Shown here piece by piece: positions 10,048 to 19,433 of a stretch of DNA of 64,000 bases. The stretch lies in NCBI GenBank assembly GCA_900208305.1, contig OAPG01000006.1, positions 682,001 through 746,000 on the forward strand, in the 5' to 3' direction. The stretch comes from Melanopsichium pennsylvanicum. Its lineage: Eukaryota > Basidiomycota > Ustilaginomycetes > Ustilaginales. Numbering within the stretch: position 1 is the first letter of the stretch; the number at the start of each line of letters is the position of its first letter. A program made the translations under genes and the position numbers. The notes under the pieces are model-generated. The model did not search any database and was not told the DNA's origin. It saw only the letters and a list, made by a program, of their open reading frames with translations.

Positions 10048-11886
10048 ATGCTTCGTTCTCAGCAAGGATCTACGCCGGCACAGATTCTGCTCGAGCGCGT
10101 CAACGACGAATCGCCTGTCTGTTTGCAGACCTACGTTGCCCCCTCTGATCAATCCCTCTTCTGGTCCTCATTCAATATCTCAGACGTCAAGACGCTATCG
10201 ACTGCATCTGCTGTGGACGTAGACTCGACTCCCAAGACCCTATCGCAGCTCTTTCTCGAGAACATCGACGGCCATTCATGCGCCGACCTCCTTCAACTGG
10301 GTCTTTCCTCTTTCGAACCAAAACTATCGAAATCCTCGGCGATTTATTCAGCCACCACCGCAAGCAGCTCGGGAAACAACATCTTTGCTCCTTCCAAATC
10401 TGGCTGCGAGTCTTCACCGGCAATGGGCGCAGGAAGCAACTACAACTTTGAGACGCCGTCTCTGCATCAGGTCTCAGCGCTTGCCGCACCTTTCAGCACT
10501 TCCTCGCCCAACATTGGCATCGATGGAACGGCAGACATGGACAGCGGCAAGACCTCTCCCTCGCATCATGAGCAGAACTGGAACCACCAGACCCCCTACG
10601 ACAAGCGATCCGGCTTCGAAAGCCCAGGAGAGGCCCCCTCTTTCCAAGCTCCATATCCACAAAGTTCCACCGCAACTGGCGTACATCAAACACATTATAG
10701 CCACCAAGATCAACTAAGCGAGCACGACTACCAAACCCACGGCTCCTACCGAGGAGCATCGGAATACTTTCAACACCGTGCCTCGATCTCGGGTCCCCTG
10801 ATGGGCTCCGTCGCTAATGCAGAGCGCTATGAGAGCTCGGCTGCTGCGCCAGCACCTCCTCGGGTCCACGGCTTGGCCGCTTGGGAGAACGCTTCTGGTT
10901 CCGCAAGGCCACACACTGCGGACGGTCTGTTTGGCCAATTCGGTGTCGTGGGAGCTGGTGCCGCCTCGCACGAAGGGTCCGCAGATAGCTCCGTCCTTGG
11001 CAACTCTGCTGGATCCAGCTCGCGGCCCTACACTCCTGGAAGCCAGGCTGCCCACATAGATCCCTACTATGCACATCGACGCATGTCCATGCCTGATTCA
11101 TCCAGCGGATTGGGAGCAAGCAAGGTGTTCTCGTACATGGCTGGTGACGACGGCGCCGTGGTGCCTTCGTCTGGCGTAGGCGCGCTGTCCCACAGCCACG
11201 GCAGCCACTATATTGGCGGTGGCTTCAATGCCAGCGCCAATAAGAAGCGTCCCCGTCGTCGTTACGATGAGATCGAGCGTCTCTACCCTTGCAGTTGGCC
11301 CGGATGTACAAAGAGCTATGGCACGCTCAACCACCTAAATGCCCACGTCGCAATGCAGAAGCATGGCCCAAAGCGCTCGCCCAGCGAGTTTAAGGATATG
11401 CGCAAGGCTTGGCGCAAGCAGAAGAAAGAAGAAGAGCAGCGACGACAGTCGCGACAGGTCAGCTTGACCGACCCGGCGCTTCGTCCCGGCTTCGGCAGCT
11501 CCGCTTACGGCGATGTGCCTGTCAGCGAGCCTTCTGGCAACGCTTCGATTCTGCCGATCGGCCCACCCCCGGCCTTGAGTGGATACAGCAACCAGCATAC
11601 AGCCAATATGACTGGAATGGGGCAATTGCCTGGATCTATGGCTCATCTCAGCCGCTATAGCATGTCCTCGGTATCGGCCACTCCAAACGCAGATCAGCCT
11701 TTCTACCTCAGTAACGCTTCGGCGGAAACGTCTTCCACCATGAGTCAGCACCACCATGACCACGGCCGCGACGCCACGCCTCTCCAATATACTGGCGAAA
11801 GCAGGCCCCCCTACGCTTCCAACGCTAACAACACGCAATACTCGAGCCTCGGTGCCTACCTATCTGCTCACCGCGGCAGTGTGTAG
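10048..11886 (+). CDS. Con7-type C2H2 zinc-finger transcription factor
   Basis: 612 residues and probably nuclear. There is a single C2H2 finger at about residues 413-441 with spacing C-x4-C-x12-H-x5-H. It is preceded by a basic KKRPRRRYDEIERLY block and followed by a charged helix (KDMRKAWRKQKKEEE). This combination, with YGTLNHLNAHV inside the finger, is the signature of the Con7 family, which controls conidiation and infection-related morphogenesis in Magnaporthe. Everything else is Ser/His/Gly/Gln-rich and disordered, as is usual for the family. The start is the first in-frame ATG. Its upstream intergenic region is by far the longest in the window, which fits a developmentally regulated regulator (inference). 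The role in this species is not shown. Confidence 0.85.
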   Translation: MLRSQQGSTPAQILLERVNDESPVCLQTYVAPSDQSLFWSSFNISDVKTLSTASAVDVDSTPKTLSQLFLENIDGHSCADLLQLGLSSFEPKLSKSSAIYSATTASSSGNNIFAPSKSGCESSPAMGAGSNYNFETPSLHQVSALAAPFSTSSPNIGIDGTADMDSGKTSPSHHEQNWNHQTPYDKRSGFESPGEAPSFQAPYPQSSTATGVHQTHYSHQDQLSEHDYQTHGSYRGASEYFQHRASISGPLMGSVANAERYESSAAAPAPPRVHGLAAWENASGSARPHTADGLFGQFGVVGAGAASHEGSADSSVLGNSAGSSSRPYTPGSQAAHIDPYYAHRRMSMPDSSSGLGASKVFSYMAGDDGAVVPSSGVGALSHSHGSHYIGGGFNASANKKRPRRRYDEIERLYPCSWPGCTKSYGTLNHLNAHVAMQKHGPKRSPSEFKDMRKAWRKQKKEEEQRRQSRQVSLTDPALRPGFGSSAYGDVPVSEPSGNASILPIGPPPALSGYSNQHTANMTGMGQLPGSMAHLSRYSMSSVSATPNADQPFYLSNASAETSSTMSQHHHDHGRDATPLQYTGESRPPYASNANNTQYSSLGAYLSAHRGSV

Positions 11887-12389
11887 GCCTGCCCTGTAGA
11901 CGCAATCACATGCTTGATACCTCCTTAATTATGGCTTCCTAGATCTCAGTCGTCTTTGTTCTCTTTTCTCGATGCGATAATCGACCTTGTATACACGACG
12001 TGCTTCTTTGCCGTCCATTGTTTCTCTGCAAGCTTGGTCTACTTCCCATGTCATTGAATACGAACATCCTTGGTTCATGTTCTATCTGAATGCTCTGCTC
12101 AGCTGAACTTCTTCCATCTGCTGCTTATAATGTTTGTCATGGTGCTGAATCGTGCATCAGGCCCATGGAGGCGGCCACAGCGCGGCGAATTACGCGGTCT
12201 GCGAACAAAAGTTTAGGAATGGACTCGTGGTGCGATCTGACTCCAGGCTCCAGAGACGCTGCCTCGAGCAGCACTGCAGTATTTCCCGGTTACGAAATTT
12301 CACCCGACCTCTGCAAGACAGAACTCGCTTTCATCTCTACTACCATCCTCACTTATCCGCAACGTCCACCCCTGACGACGTTCATCATC
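11887..12389. other. intergenic between the Con7-like gene and the amidotransferase
   Basis: About 500 bases, T/C-rich near 11930-12060. An ATG at 12090 opens a 100-codon extension in frame with the amidotransferase, but its composition looks like leader sequence and it does not resemble the family N-terminus. I therefore treat it as 5' leader. Confidence 0.5.
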
Positions 12390-13366
12390 ATGAGCCAGCA
12401 ACAGCAGAGGAAAAAGGTTGTTTCCATCGCACTGCTGGTAGCCGACACCCCCCCACCATCGGTCGTCGCTGTCAAAGGCGATTACACCAAAATTTACCCT
12501 CGCTTCCTCCAGGATTCGCTAAACACCATCAGGCGACACCCGTGGCAGCCACACGTGGAGCTGCATATACGCTGCTATGATGTCGTCAACAAGATGGAGT
12601 ACCCTGACGAGGGCCAATTGGGAGATGGCCTGTGGGATGCTGTCATGATCACCGGAAGTGCTTCCTCAGCTTACCTCGACTTGGAGTGGACCAAGAAGTT
12701 GGCTGTCTTCCTGCGGTCGACTGCGGAGAATCATCCCCTCGTACGACTGATCGGCATCTGCTACGGTCATCAGATCCTTGCGCGAGCGTTCGATGGTGTG
12801 GTTGAGGCCAACCCGAAAGGTTGGGAGCTGGGTACGACGTCCTGCACGCTCACCGAGCATGGTCGAGAGCTGCTCGGCTACGACGAACCCACCGACGGCG
12901 ACCAGATGGCCATCCAGCAAGTCCACAAAGACCACGTAATCGACCTTCCCCCGACTTCCAGGGCGAACGCTTCGAAAACCTCGCATCTACCGACATCTCG
13001 CCCATCCAATCGCTCATCCTCAAGTACCCTACCGAAGCACCACCTCCCGCCTCTACCGCCGGAACATCCGCCTACATGGCATTCGACATTGAAGATTCGG
13101 AAACCGCCTCTTCGGGCCCTCATCCGTTGCGATCGCTCCATGTGCTCACATTCCAGGGCCACCCCGAGTTCGACCGCGAGTTTGTGGAGAGCATCATCGG
13201 AATCCGAGCAGAGAAAGGGATCGTGACAGGCGAGCTCAGGGAGCGTTCGCTTGAGAATGCCAAGAAGCCCCACGACGGTCTGAAGCTCGGTCGTGCCATC
13301 TTGACCATGCTCGGCGTGGAAGAGGCCCGTACTGATACCGGCGATAGCATGGTCAACATTGGATAA
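12390..13366 (+). CDS. class I glutamine amidotransferase-like protein, frameshifted
   Basis: A GATase1 (GMP-synthase-like) domain is split over two frames. The first frame runs from MSQQQQRKKV at 12390 and contains the nucleophile elbow GICYGHQIL (Cys about residue 124). It leaves the family after QVHKDHVIDLP. The second frame resumes with DFQGERFENL and contains FQGHPEF, which supplies the catalytic His and Glu, ending at 13366. The break coincides with a run of five C at 12948-12952. One more C, or a -1 shift there, would join the frames seamlessly as DLPPDFQGERF. A 26-nt GT-AG segment here could also restore frame but is too short for an intron. Without correction the first frame ends at 13226. 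The protein should be cytosolic and its substrate is unknown. It is either a sequencing error, a recent pseudogene or frameshifting. Confidence 0.75.
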
Positions 13367-13645
13367 ACTGCAAACTCTCACTTGGTCTCGCACACAAAGC
13401 AATCTATAATCAGATACGCAAGTGACTCCGACCTTTTCTATGTGCAAGAACGATGTGCAAGGTAGAACAAAATATTAAACGTGAGGAGAAACGGTACGTG
13501 CGGGTTGGCATAGACTGAAATGTCAGTTCAGGCCAGGTATCAGTAAGTTGGTATGTGGACGCGTCGAAAACGAAACAGACGAGTCGCTTCGAAAACACCT
13601 GAGACAAAGGCAGCGGAATCGGACCGTCGAAAAGATAACGCATAC

Positions 13646-15082
13646 TTAGGTGGAAGCGGAAGCAGCAGCGCCCGTGGGAGTGCTCGAGCCACCTACTTTT
13701 CTGTCCTTCTTGTTCTTCTTCTTGTTCTTGCCCGCAGCTTCGGCAACCAGGCGCTCAAGCTCCCTTCGCTCGTCGTCGCCTTCATCAGGCCGAACTGACT
13801 TGTAGATCATGCCAATGAAGAGGATCGCCTGAGCACGGTTGAAGAGCACCTTGTCGGGGACTCCCTTCTCGTTGAGGACCTTGTCGCAAACCTGTCGCAG
13901 GATGCCCGAGATCTCAAAGCGGGTGCCTCTCCACGTAGCCAGAAGCATCTTGCCGCTCATGTCCTGCTCAAGAGCACGCAGCTCGTCTTCGGGTATCTCA
14001 CCCTTCTCTTGACGGCGTGCAAGCTCGTCCATGGATGCCTTGACGTTGAGTGCCGAGCCGAGCATGCCCCAGGTCTCCTTGACGACGGCTCCGCGCTCCT
14101 TCATGCGGCTCATGAAGCCTCCGAAGCCGAGGAAGCTGTGCTTCTTGGTCTTGATCCATGTGGTCGCCTTCAAGACGTAGACGTTGCCGATGGCATGTAG
14201 AAGCTCAACACCGAACGACTCGAGCTTGAGGTCTTCGGCCTCTTCCTTCATCTTTCGCTCGAAGATCTGCGTTTCACTGTCGTCCTTGTCTCCGGGCTTG
14301 CGAGCTTCGACGAAGGGTCGAATGCGGTCCTTGAGCTTCTGGGTGAGCTCCTCGACTCGTTTACGCTCGTTCTCCTCCTTTTCCTTCTCAAACTCTTCGA
14401 GCTTGGCCTTCTGCTCGGGAGTGAGCTTCTGCTTCTGTTTGAGGTCTTCCTTCCTCTTGGCTTCGGCGATCTCCTCTGATGTAGCGCCGGCTTCGGCCGC
14501 CTTCTGTGCAGCAGCGTCCCCGGCTGTGGTGGCTTCCGAGGGCAGGTCGGTCTTGTTGGTATCTACGGCGGCGGTTGAGTCAGCTGCGTTGGCCTTCTTG
14601 TGTTCTGCCTTCATCTGCGCCTCGAGCTCCTCCTTCTCCTCTTCGGTCATCATAATTTCAGCGGACTTGCCAAAATCTTTGATGAGACTGATCTCTCCGA
14701 TGAGGTCGACGAAGCGCTCACCTCCAAATAGGCTGCCAAACATATCTGTGGCTTCCTTGAGTCCGACTTCGTCGGTGGGCTTCTTCTTGCCGTACTTGTC
14801 GTAGTCTGCTCGGAGATGATTATCGCTCAGGACACGATAAGCCTCGCCAATCATCTTGAAGGTCTCCTCGTCACCACCCTTGTCTGGATGATTCTTGATG
14901 GCGGCCTTGCGGTAGGCCTTCTTCAACTCGAGGTCGGTGGCATCACCGCGAACGCCGAGGAGGTCGTAGTATTCCATGTCGGCGATCTTGGCGCCATCAC
15001 GAGAGATGTCGCGAGCGGTGGCGAACTCAGTGGGAGCAGCTGCAGCCGCTGCCGGTGTCGATGTCGATGCTGCGTCTGCCAT
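13646..15082 (-). CDS. DnaJ-domain protein with DnaJ-X region (Caj1/Djp1 type)
   Basis: 478 residues. The J domain is at about residues 36-98 with the HPD triplet in [13 protein letters not shown], which stimulates Hsp70 ATPase. A highly charged, Lys/Glu-rich helical segment (about 145-290) follows. A conserved C-terminal DnaJ-X-like region with alpha-helical pattern then extends to about 450. There is no zinc finger or Gly/Phe region, so this is a class III J protein. Yeast relatives are Caj1 and Djp1 (the latter assists peroxisomal import). It ends in a Lys-rich tail and an Ala/Ser-rich tip. The N-terminal 30 residues are Ala/Thr-rich. It is transcribed divergently from the U2 snRNA gene. 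The family is firm; the particular client pathway is not. Confidence 0.88.
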   Translation of the reverse strand: MADAASTSTPAAAAAAPTEFATARDISRDGAKIADMEYYDLLGVRGDATDLELKKAYRKAAIKNHPDKGGDEETFKMIGEAYRVLSDNHLRADYDKYGKKKPTDEVGLKEATDMFGSLFGGERFVDLIGEISLIKDFGKSAEIMMTEEEKEELEAQMKAEHKKANAADSTAAVDTNKTDLPSEATTAGDAAAQKAAEAGATSEEIAEAKRKEDLKQKQKLTPEQKAKLEEFEKEKEENERKRVEELTQKLKDRIRPFVEARKPGDKDDSETQIFERKMKEEAEDLKLESFGVELLHAIGNVYVLKATTWIKTKKHSFLGFGGFMSRMKERGAVVKETWGMLGSALNVKASMDELARRQEKGEIPEDELRALEQDMSGKMLLATWRGTRFEISGILRQVCDKVLNEKGVPDKVLFNRAQAILFIGMIYKSVRPDEGDDERRELERLVAEAAGKNKKKNKKDRKVGGSSTPTGAAASAST

Positions 15083-15579
15083 GTTTGTTCAAGAGCGTGT
15101 TATATACGAAGATGGTCCTGGTTTTCCGTGCGTCGTTTTCGATAAACAATGGAGACTTCGAATCCAATCTGCTTGGCAGGTGTTCTCCTGAATGTAATGC
15201 GTTGACGAAAAAAACAGCGTCGTGTATGGTGGTGAATATGGTAGAGGCAAATGCGGCCAGAGATGGTCAAGATCGTCCAAGTACGAGTGCAGATTGGCAA
15301 TTTCGTCAAATCGAATCGGGCTAAGAATTGCAAACAGGCTGTGCAAGCTATGCTTTTACATCTCGATTGCTGGACCACGCGCTTGTCGCCCCTGTACGAT
15401 GAAATCACCCCATTGGAAGTATTGCGAGCTCCTCCGGAACTCGGCCGGTGAATGCAGAATTCTGACAGCGGCCCTTCAAACTCGAAAACGCCAGCATTTT
15501 CTCTTCGTTTAGCGCAGCCCCGTCTAGTGGATATATGGATAGAAGTCTCCGCAGGCGCAGCAATTTCCGATTTCAAGAG
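15083..15579. promoter_or_regulatory. divergent promoter region, DnaJ-X gene (-) and U2 snRNA gene (+)
   Basis: About 500 bases between the DnaJ-X start and the U2 TATA-like box. No coding frame is credible. A stretch at about 15513-15560 has an A-box-like GTCTAGTGG but lacks a matching B box, so I do not call a tRNA. Confidence 0.45.
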
Positions 15580-15586
15580 TATATAG
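15580..15586 (+). promoter_or_regulatory. TATA-like box of the U2 snRNA gene
   Basis: TATATAG lies about 36-42 bases upstream of the likely U2 5' end (about 15622), a sensible distance for a core promoter element. It is the only such motif in this interval. Confidence 0.5.
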
Positions 15587-15621
15587 TCAGGAGCTCGACC
15601 CGCACATCCTCCTATGAACCT

Positions 15622-15935
15622 CACTCTTCTGGCCTATTGTATGTATGCCCACCACAATGGCAACATGTCGCTCGCAATGCCAGTCCTCAGTTACTAACTA
15701 TTCTCGCCTTCTCCTGTTTCGACGTGCGCCGCTTCTCATCATACAGGGCTTAGATCATGTGTAGTATCTGTTCTAAATAGATTGACATCTATTTCTCCTC
15801 GCTCCGGCGGGGATTATATTGTCATACACTTTTTCCTAGCGGGAGATCGCCGTTCAGGTGCTTGCACCTCGGGATCTCGAGGATGTCCTTGGCCCTACAC
15901 TTACGCTTTGTGACGTCCGCCGTCCTCTCTTTTTT
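15622..15935 (+). ncRNA. U2 spliceosomal snRNA, interrupted by an intron
   Basis: U2 pairs with the intron branch site during splicing. Exon 2 (from 15747) begins GGCTTAGATCATGTGTAG and continues TATCTGTTCT, the near-invariant U2 core, with the branch-site-binding GTAGTA at 15761-15766. Joining exon 1 (ending CTTCTGGCCTATT at 15638) to exon 2 rebuilds stem-loop I as GGCC-TATT-GGCT. Downstream I can fold stem IIa (AAATAGA/TCTATTT, loop TTGACA), and stem IIb (CCTCGC-TCCG-GCGGGG). TGACA and TGTCA segments could form the alternative IIc pairing. A stem-loop III (AGGTG-CTTG-CACCT, 15856-15869) is extended by GAGATC/GATCTC. The expected Sm site is an atypical ACTTTTTCC at about 15827-15835. The 5' end is estimated by homology. 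The 3' end and stem-loop IV are uncertain. Confidence 0.88.
15639..15746 (+). other. mRNA-type intron inside the U2 snRNA gene
   Basis: 108 nt. The 5' splice site is GTATGT and a perfect TACTAAC branch site lies at 15692-15698. A pyrimidine-rich stretch without any AG follows, and the first AG after the branch site is the 3' splice site in CATACAG. It sits exactly in the four-base loop of stem-loop I. Removing it reconstitutes the canonical U2 5' domain; without removal no U2-like 5' end is present. Confidence 0.87.
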
Positions 15936-16601
15936 TGCGATTTTCTGCTTATGTAATCTCAAGTCAGCTCATCCAGTCCCCGAGACCGTGCTTTTTGTGT
16001 CGAGATTGAGATGCTGCAATCGCAGACCAGTGAAAATTTGATAGACAAAAAGAAGGCAAAAAGCTGGGGAAAAAAAGAATTGTCATAAAAGTAGGTGACA
16101 GAAAGGCGTTCGAAAATGCTTCCCGATGGCGCCCCTGTTGGCTACGACAGACCCCACCGATAGCACTGTCCAGCTCGTTGCGATGACGAGGTGCCTCTGT
16201 GCACGGTAAAGAAGCATCGGATGCTGGCGACCGGAGCGTTAAGGAGTGAACTCACACCGGAAGACCAGCTTTCGGCCTGCCACGGCAATCTAGCCCATCT
16301 GGGTATCGGGAGGCCAGGCCAAACAGTTGAGGAGCAGAGCAAAAACATCATTCAGCGGATGCCTTGAAATCGAGACGAATCGGGCGCTTCTCGAAACCAA
16401 CACAAGAAGACGCGCCGAGCCCACAGTCGCGTCGAAAAAGTGCTGAGACGCCCTCTCTCGCGCAGCGAACTTGAACAATTTCGCACAACACGCACAACTC
16501 TTCAGCAGCTTCCGTACGCGCTTAGGCTCCTCATCCTCTACCATCACCACCACGCCGTCCTTGTCCAGCTACCGGAGGCGATAGCGCAGCAGACTCTTAC
16601 A
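15936..16601. other. U2 3' flank and PIF1 promoter/leader
   Basis: About 660 bases. A T-run (15930-15937) follows the U2 body. The frame of PIF1 is open back to 16440 but has no ATG before 16602, so the Arg-rich upstream translation is taken as leader. No other feature is seen. Confidence 0.5.
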
Positions 16602-18734
16602 ATGTACGCGCGGAACAACACCTCAAGTGACCCGAACGGACAGCCGCAGGTGCGCTCAGCACTTGGCTCCCTCAAACGTACATGGTCGGGTAACCAGCAT
16701 GATCTCGGCTCGACGAGTACAAACGCGGAGTTCAAGCCAGCAACTACACAAAAGTCCAGCCAGGAGGTCTTCTACGAGTGGTCGGACTCGCCATCACCGC
16801 CTCCAAGGAGGGCTACCCGTAGCAAGCAAGGCTTCGACTCTGACAAGGAGAATAGATCAAACGCCGTGCCAGAGAAAAAGGCCAAGTCAGCGAACACGAC
16901 TGCACCTCGCAGTGACTTTGTAACGGCATCCAGCTTTGTGCGCGATCAGGATATCAATACCGGCAACACCACCGCATCAGCATCCCGTCCGACTTCACAG
17001 CAATACGCACAGTCATACTCTCACCCCTCTGGAGGCAACAACCTTGCGACGCAATTCTCCTACGATCGAAGCCAGGCTCGAAGCGTCCCAAATACGAGTG
17101 CTGCTGGCCCAAGCCGAAGCGTCGCAACTCCTTCAGCCTCCAGATCGTCCAGCGCCTACGCACGCACCTCGTCTGCACCCACCATGTCATGGATGAAGAC
17201 TGCCTCTCAACTCAGAAATGAAAGACGCAACGATCCAAGCGCATACCAAACCAGCTCGCTGATTTCGTCCAGCGGCCGAGCTGATAGCGGATGGGCACAC
17301 TCTGCAGCAGGCGCAGCCAACCCGATCGACAACACGAAGAGCGTCAACAAGATCTTCCTCTCGCAGGAGCAGCGCAAAGTTTTGCAGATGGTGGTCGAGG
17401 AAAGTAAGAGCGTTTTCTTCACCGGTTCAGCTGGTACAGGAAAATCAGTGCTGCTCAGGGAGATTATCAAAGAGCTGCGTCGAAAGCACGCTAGGCGACC
17501 GGATTCGGTGGCCGTCACCGCATCCACCGGTATCGCTGCCTGCAATATCGGAGGTGTCACCGTTCACAGCTTCTCTGGCATCGGCCTGGGCAAAGAGTCT
17601 ACCGCCGAGCTGACCAGTAAGATTAGAAAGAATCGCAAAGCAGCCGCTAGATGGGCGCGAACGCAGGTTCTGATCATCGACGAGATTTCGATGGTCGACC
17701 CGGCGCTACTCGACAAGCTCGAGGAGATTGCCAGGCTTATCCGAAAGAAGCCAGACAAGCCGTTCGGCGGCATTCAGGTGGTCATCACCGGCGACTTTTT
17801 CCAACTGCCTCCCGTCATCCCCGGCTCCAACGTCACTTTTGCCTTTGACGCCCAATGTTGGAACAAAGTCATGCAGCACAAGGTCAACTTGACTCAGGTC
17901 TTCCGACAGAAGGACGAGTCGTTCGTGACCATGCTCAACGAGATGCGTTTCGGCAAGCTGTCGCAAAAAACCATCGATGCTTTCAAAAAGCTGGAGAGAG
18001 TTCCTACGTACGACGAAGACATTGTCCCAACCGAGCTCTTTCCGAGGCGCGAGGACGTCGATCGCGCAAATATGGATCGTCTCAATGCGCTACAGACCGA
18101 GAGCCAAAGTTACCGAGCCCAAGACGGTGGCTCTTTGGTGGGTGAGGCTCGTGAGCGGGTGTTGCAGAACTCGATCGCATTGCCAGTACTGCATGTTAAG
18201 AAGGGGGCTCAGGTGATGCTGATCAAGAATCTGGACGAGACGCTTGTCAACGGCTCTGTCGGCAAAGTGATCGACTTTATGGACGACTCGGAATATGACA
18301 AGCAGACCGGCGCGCTGGACGCGATGACAGAACTGTCAAAGGAAGACCGCGACAAGATCAATCGCCCGACATCAGCTCGCAAATGGCCGCTCGTCCGCTT
18401 TCACCTTGCCAATGGCCAAACTCGAGACTATCTCACCAGGCCAGAGACGTGGAAGACTGAACTGCCAGATGGCGAGATACAGGCATCGAGAATGCAGGTC
18501 CCGCTCATTCTTGCATGGGCAATGTCGATCCACAAGTCGCAGGGTCAGACTCTTCCCTGTTGCAAGATCAATCTCAATCGTGTCTTTGAGAGGGGGCAGG
18601 CATACGTGGCACTGTCACGAGCCACGTCGCTCGAGGGCTTGCAGGTAATTGGGTTCCGAGCGGATAAGGTCATGGCCCATCCCAGGGTTATTGCGTGGAG
18701 TCAGTCGCTTATCGCCTTCAACGACTCATCGTAG
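16602..18734 (+). CDS. PIF1: PIF1/RRM3-family 5'-3' DNA helicase
   Basis: 710 residues from the first in-frame ATG (MYARNNTSS). The N-terminal 240 residues are Ser/Thr/Ala-rich and disordered. The superfamily 1B helicase core follows: Walker A FFTGSAGTGKSVLL at about 272-285, then TASTGIAACNIGG. The core continues with Walker B VLIIDEISMVD at about 357-367, GDFFQLPPV, the QVFRQKDESFV motif, and SIHKSQGQTL at about 642. Near the C-terminus is the YVALSRATSLEGLQVIGF block. All signature PIF1 motifs are intact. PIF1 helicases unwind G-quadruplexes and R-loops, restrain telomerase and maintain mitochondrial DNA. Whether this one is nuclear, mitochondrial or both cannot be read from the sequence. 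It is the downstream neighbour of the U2 gene, with no apparent functional link. Confidence 0.93.
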   Translation: MYARNNTSSDPNGQPQVRSALGSLKRTWSGNQHDLGSTSTNAEFKPATTQKSSQEVFYEWSDSPSPPPRRATRSKQGFDSDKENRSNAVPEKKAKSANTTAPRSDFVTASSFVRDQDINTGNTTASASRPTSQQYAQSYSHPSGGNNLATQFSYDRSQARSVPNTSAAGPSRSVATPSASRSSSAYARTSSAPTMSWMKTASQLRNERRNDPSAYQTSSLISSSGRADSGWAHSAAGAANPIDNTKSVNKIFLSQEQRKVLQMVVEESKSVFFTGSAGTGKSVLLREIIKELRRKHARRPDSVAVTASTGIAACNIGGVTVHSFSGIGLGKESTAELTSKIRKNRKAAARWARTQVLIIDEISMVDPALLDKLEEIARLIRKKPDKPFGGIQVVITGDFFQLPPVIPGSNVTFAFDAQCWNKVMQHKVNLTQVFRQKDESFVTMLNEMRFGKLSQKTIDAFKKLERVPTYDEDIVPTELFPRREDVDRANMDRLNALQTESQSYRAQDGGSLVGEARERVLQNSIALPVLHVKKGAQVMLIKNLDETLVNGSVGKVIDFMDDSEYDKQTGALDAMTELSKEDRDKINRPTSARKWPLVRFHLANGQTRDYLTRPETWKTELPDGEIQASRMQVPLILAWAMSIHKSQGQTLPCCKINLNRVFERGQAYVALSRATSLEGLQVIGFRADKVMAHPRVIAWSQSLIAFNDSS

Positions 18735-19433
18735 ATAGCATTAGCATTGTCAAAAGGCATCATCAGAAAATGTACCTATACGGCATCATCAGAGTAGCAT
18801 TTGCAACGGAATGGATAGCGCATCATCGCAGCAGCAGCAATTATAGAATAACGAGAACGCCGGTCTGAAGACCGACCAGTGGGTTCGGCTGCGTTCCGAT
18901 TGGTCTGATTAAGCAGAGGGTCCCCAGCCTCAATCTTGCCGTCTCATGCTACGCATTTGGTGAACGAAAGCTGTGAAGCGCTTCCACACACACATCCCAC
19001 ACACACGTTCCACATTCATGTTCCACACTCATGTTCCACACAATCTGAGCTCGAGACCATATGTTTGTTATGAAGCGACGATGAAGAAGCGATACGCAAG
19101 AGAAATAGACTCACAAATGGCCATTTCCGTGAAATTGAGCGACATGAACGTGACTCGGCAAAATGCGAAGGAGATTCGGGGCAGCACGCCACGATGCGAA
19201 ATATCCCAAAATGTGGCGTGCGAGGATCCGATAACTTAGATAGCCGCTTCTTCCATTTACTCCTCCTCAAGCGCAACAAGCAACCGAGCATCACCTCTCC
19301 AAATCACCTTCATCCGATCCACATCTAGCCTTATTCCTTCCTCTTCGTCTACACAAGCTCATCGATCATCGAGCACTCACGTCTTTCGCTCATTCTCACA
19401 CAGCTAGCTCGTTTTCAATTCGCTCTCGACACT
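18735..19433. other. intergenic: PIF1 3' end / promoter of the PLP enzyme gene
   Basis: 700 bases. The PIF1 3' UTR side contains two copies of GGCATCATCAGA (about 18760-18800) and a hairpin CGGTC-TGAA-GACCG (about 18863-18876). A 13-base repeat is listed separately. The last 150 bases are C/T-rich, as expected for a leader. No gene is seen. Confidence 0.5.
19007..19041 (+). repeat. 13-bp direct repeat
   Basis: GTTCCACATTCAT, GTTCCACACTCAT and a partial GTTCCACAC follow each other without spacers, upstream of the PLP-enzyme gene. They are preceded by CACACACA-rich sequence. Function is unknown; they may simply be slippage products. Confidence 0.8.

Noticed and set aside
12090..12389. 100-residue N-terminal extension of the amidotransferase
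   Set aside because: Begins with ATG but the composition resembles leader sequence, and the family N-terminus fits the start at 12390.
15513..15580. tRNA-like A box GTCTAGTGG upstream of U2
   Set aside because: No matching B box, no acceptor stem.
16440..16601. Arg-rich 54-residue extension of PIF1 that could be a mitochondrial presequence
   Set aside because: The frame is open but starts with GTG and holds no ATG before 16602; it is more likely leader.
18740..18835. Minus-strand TGATGATG motifs that resemble C/D snoRNA boxes
   Set aside because: C boxes are imperfect and no paired D/D' box or terminal stem is present; it lies in the PIF1 3' UTR.
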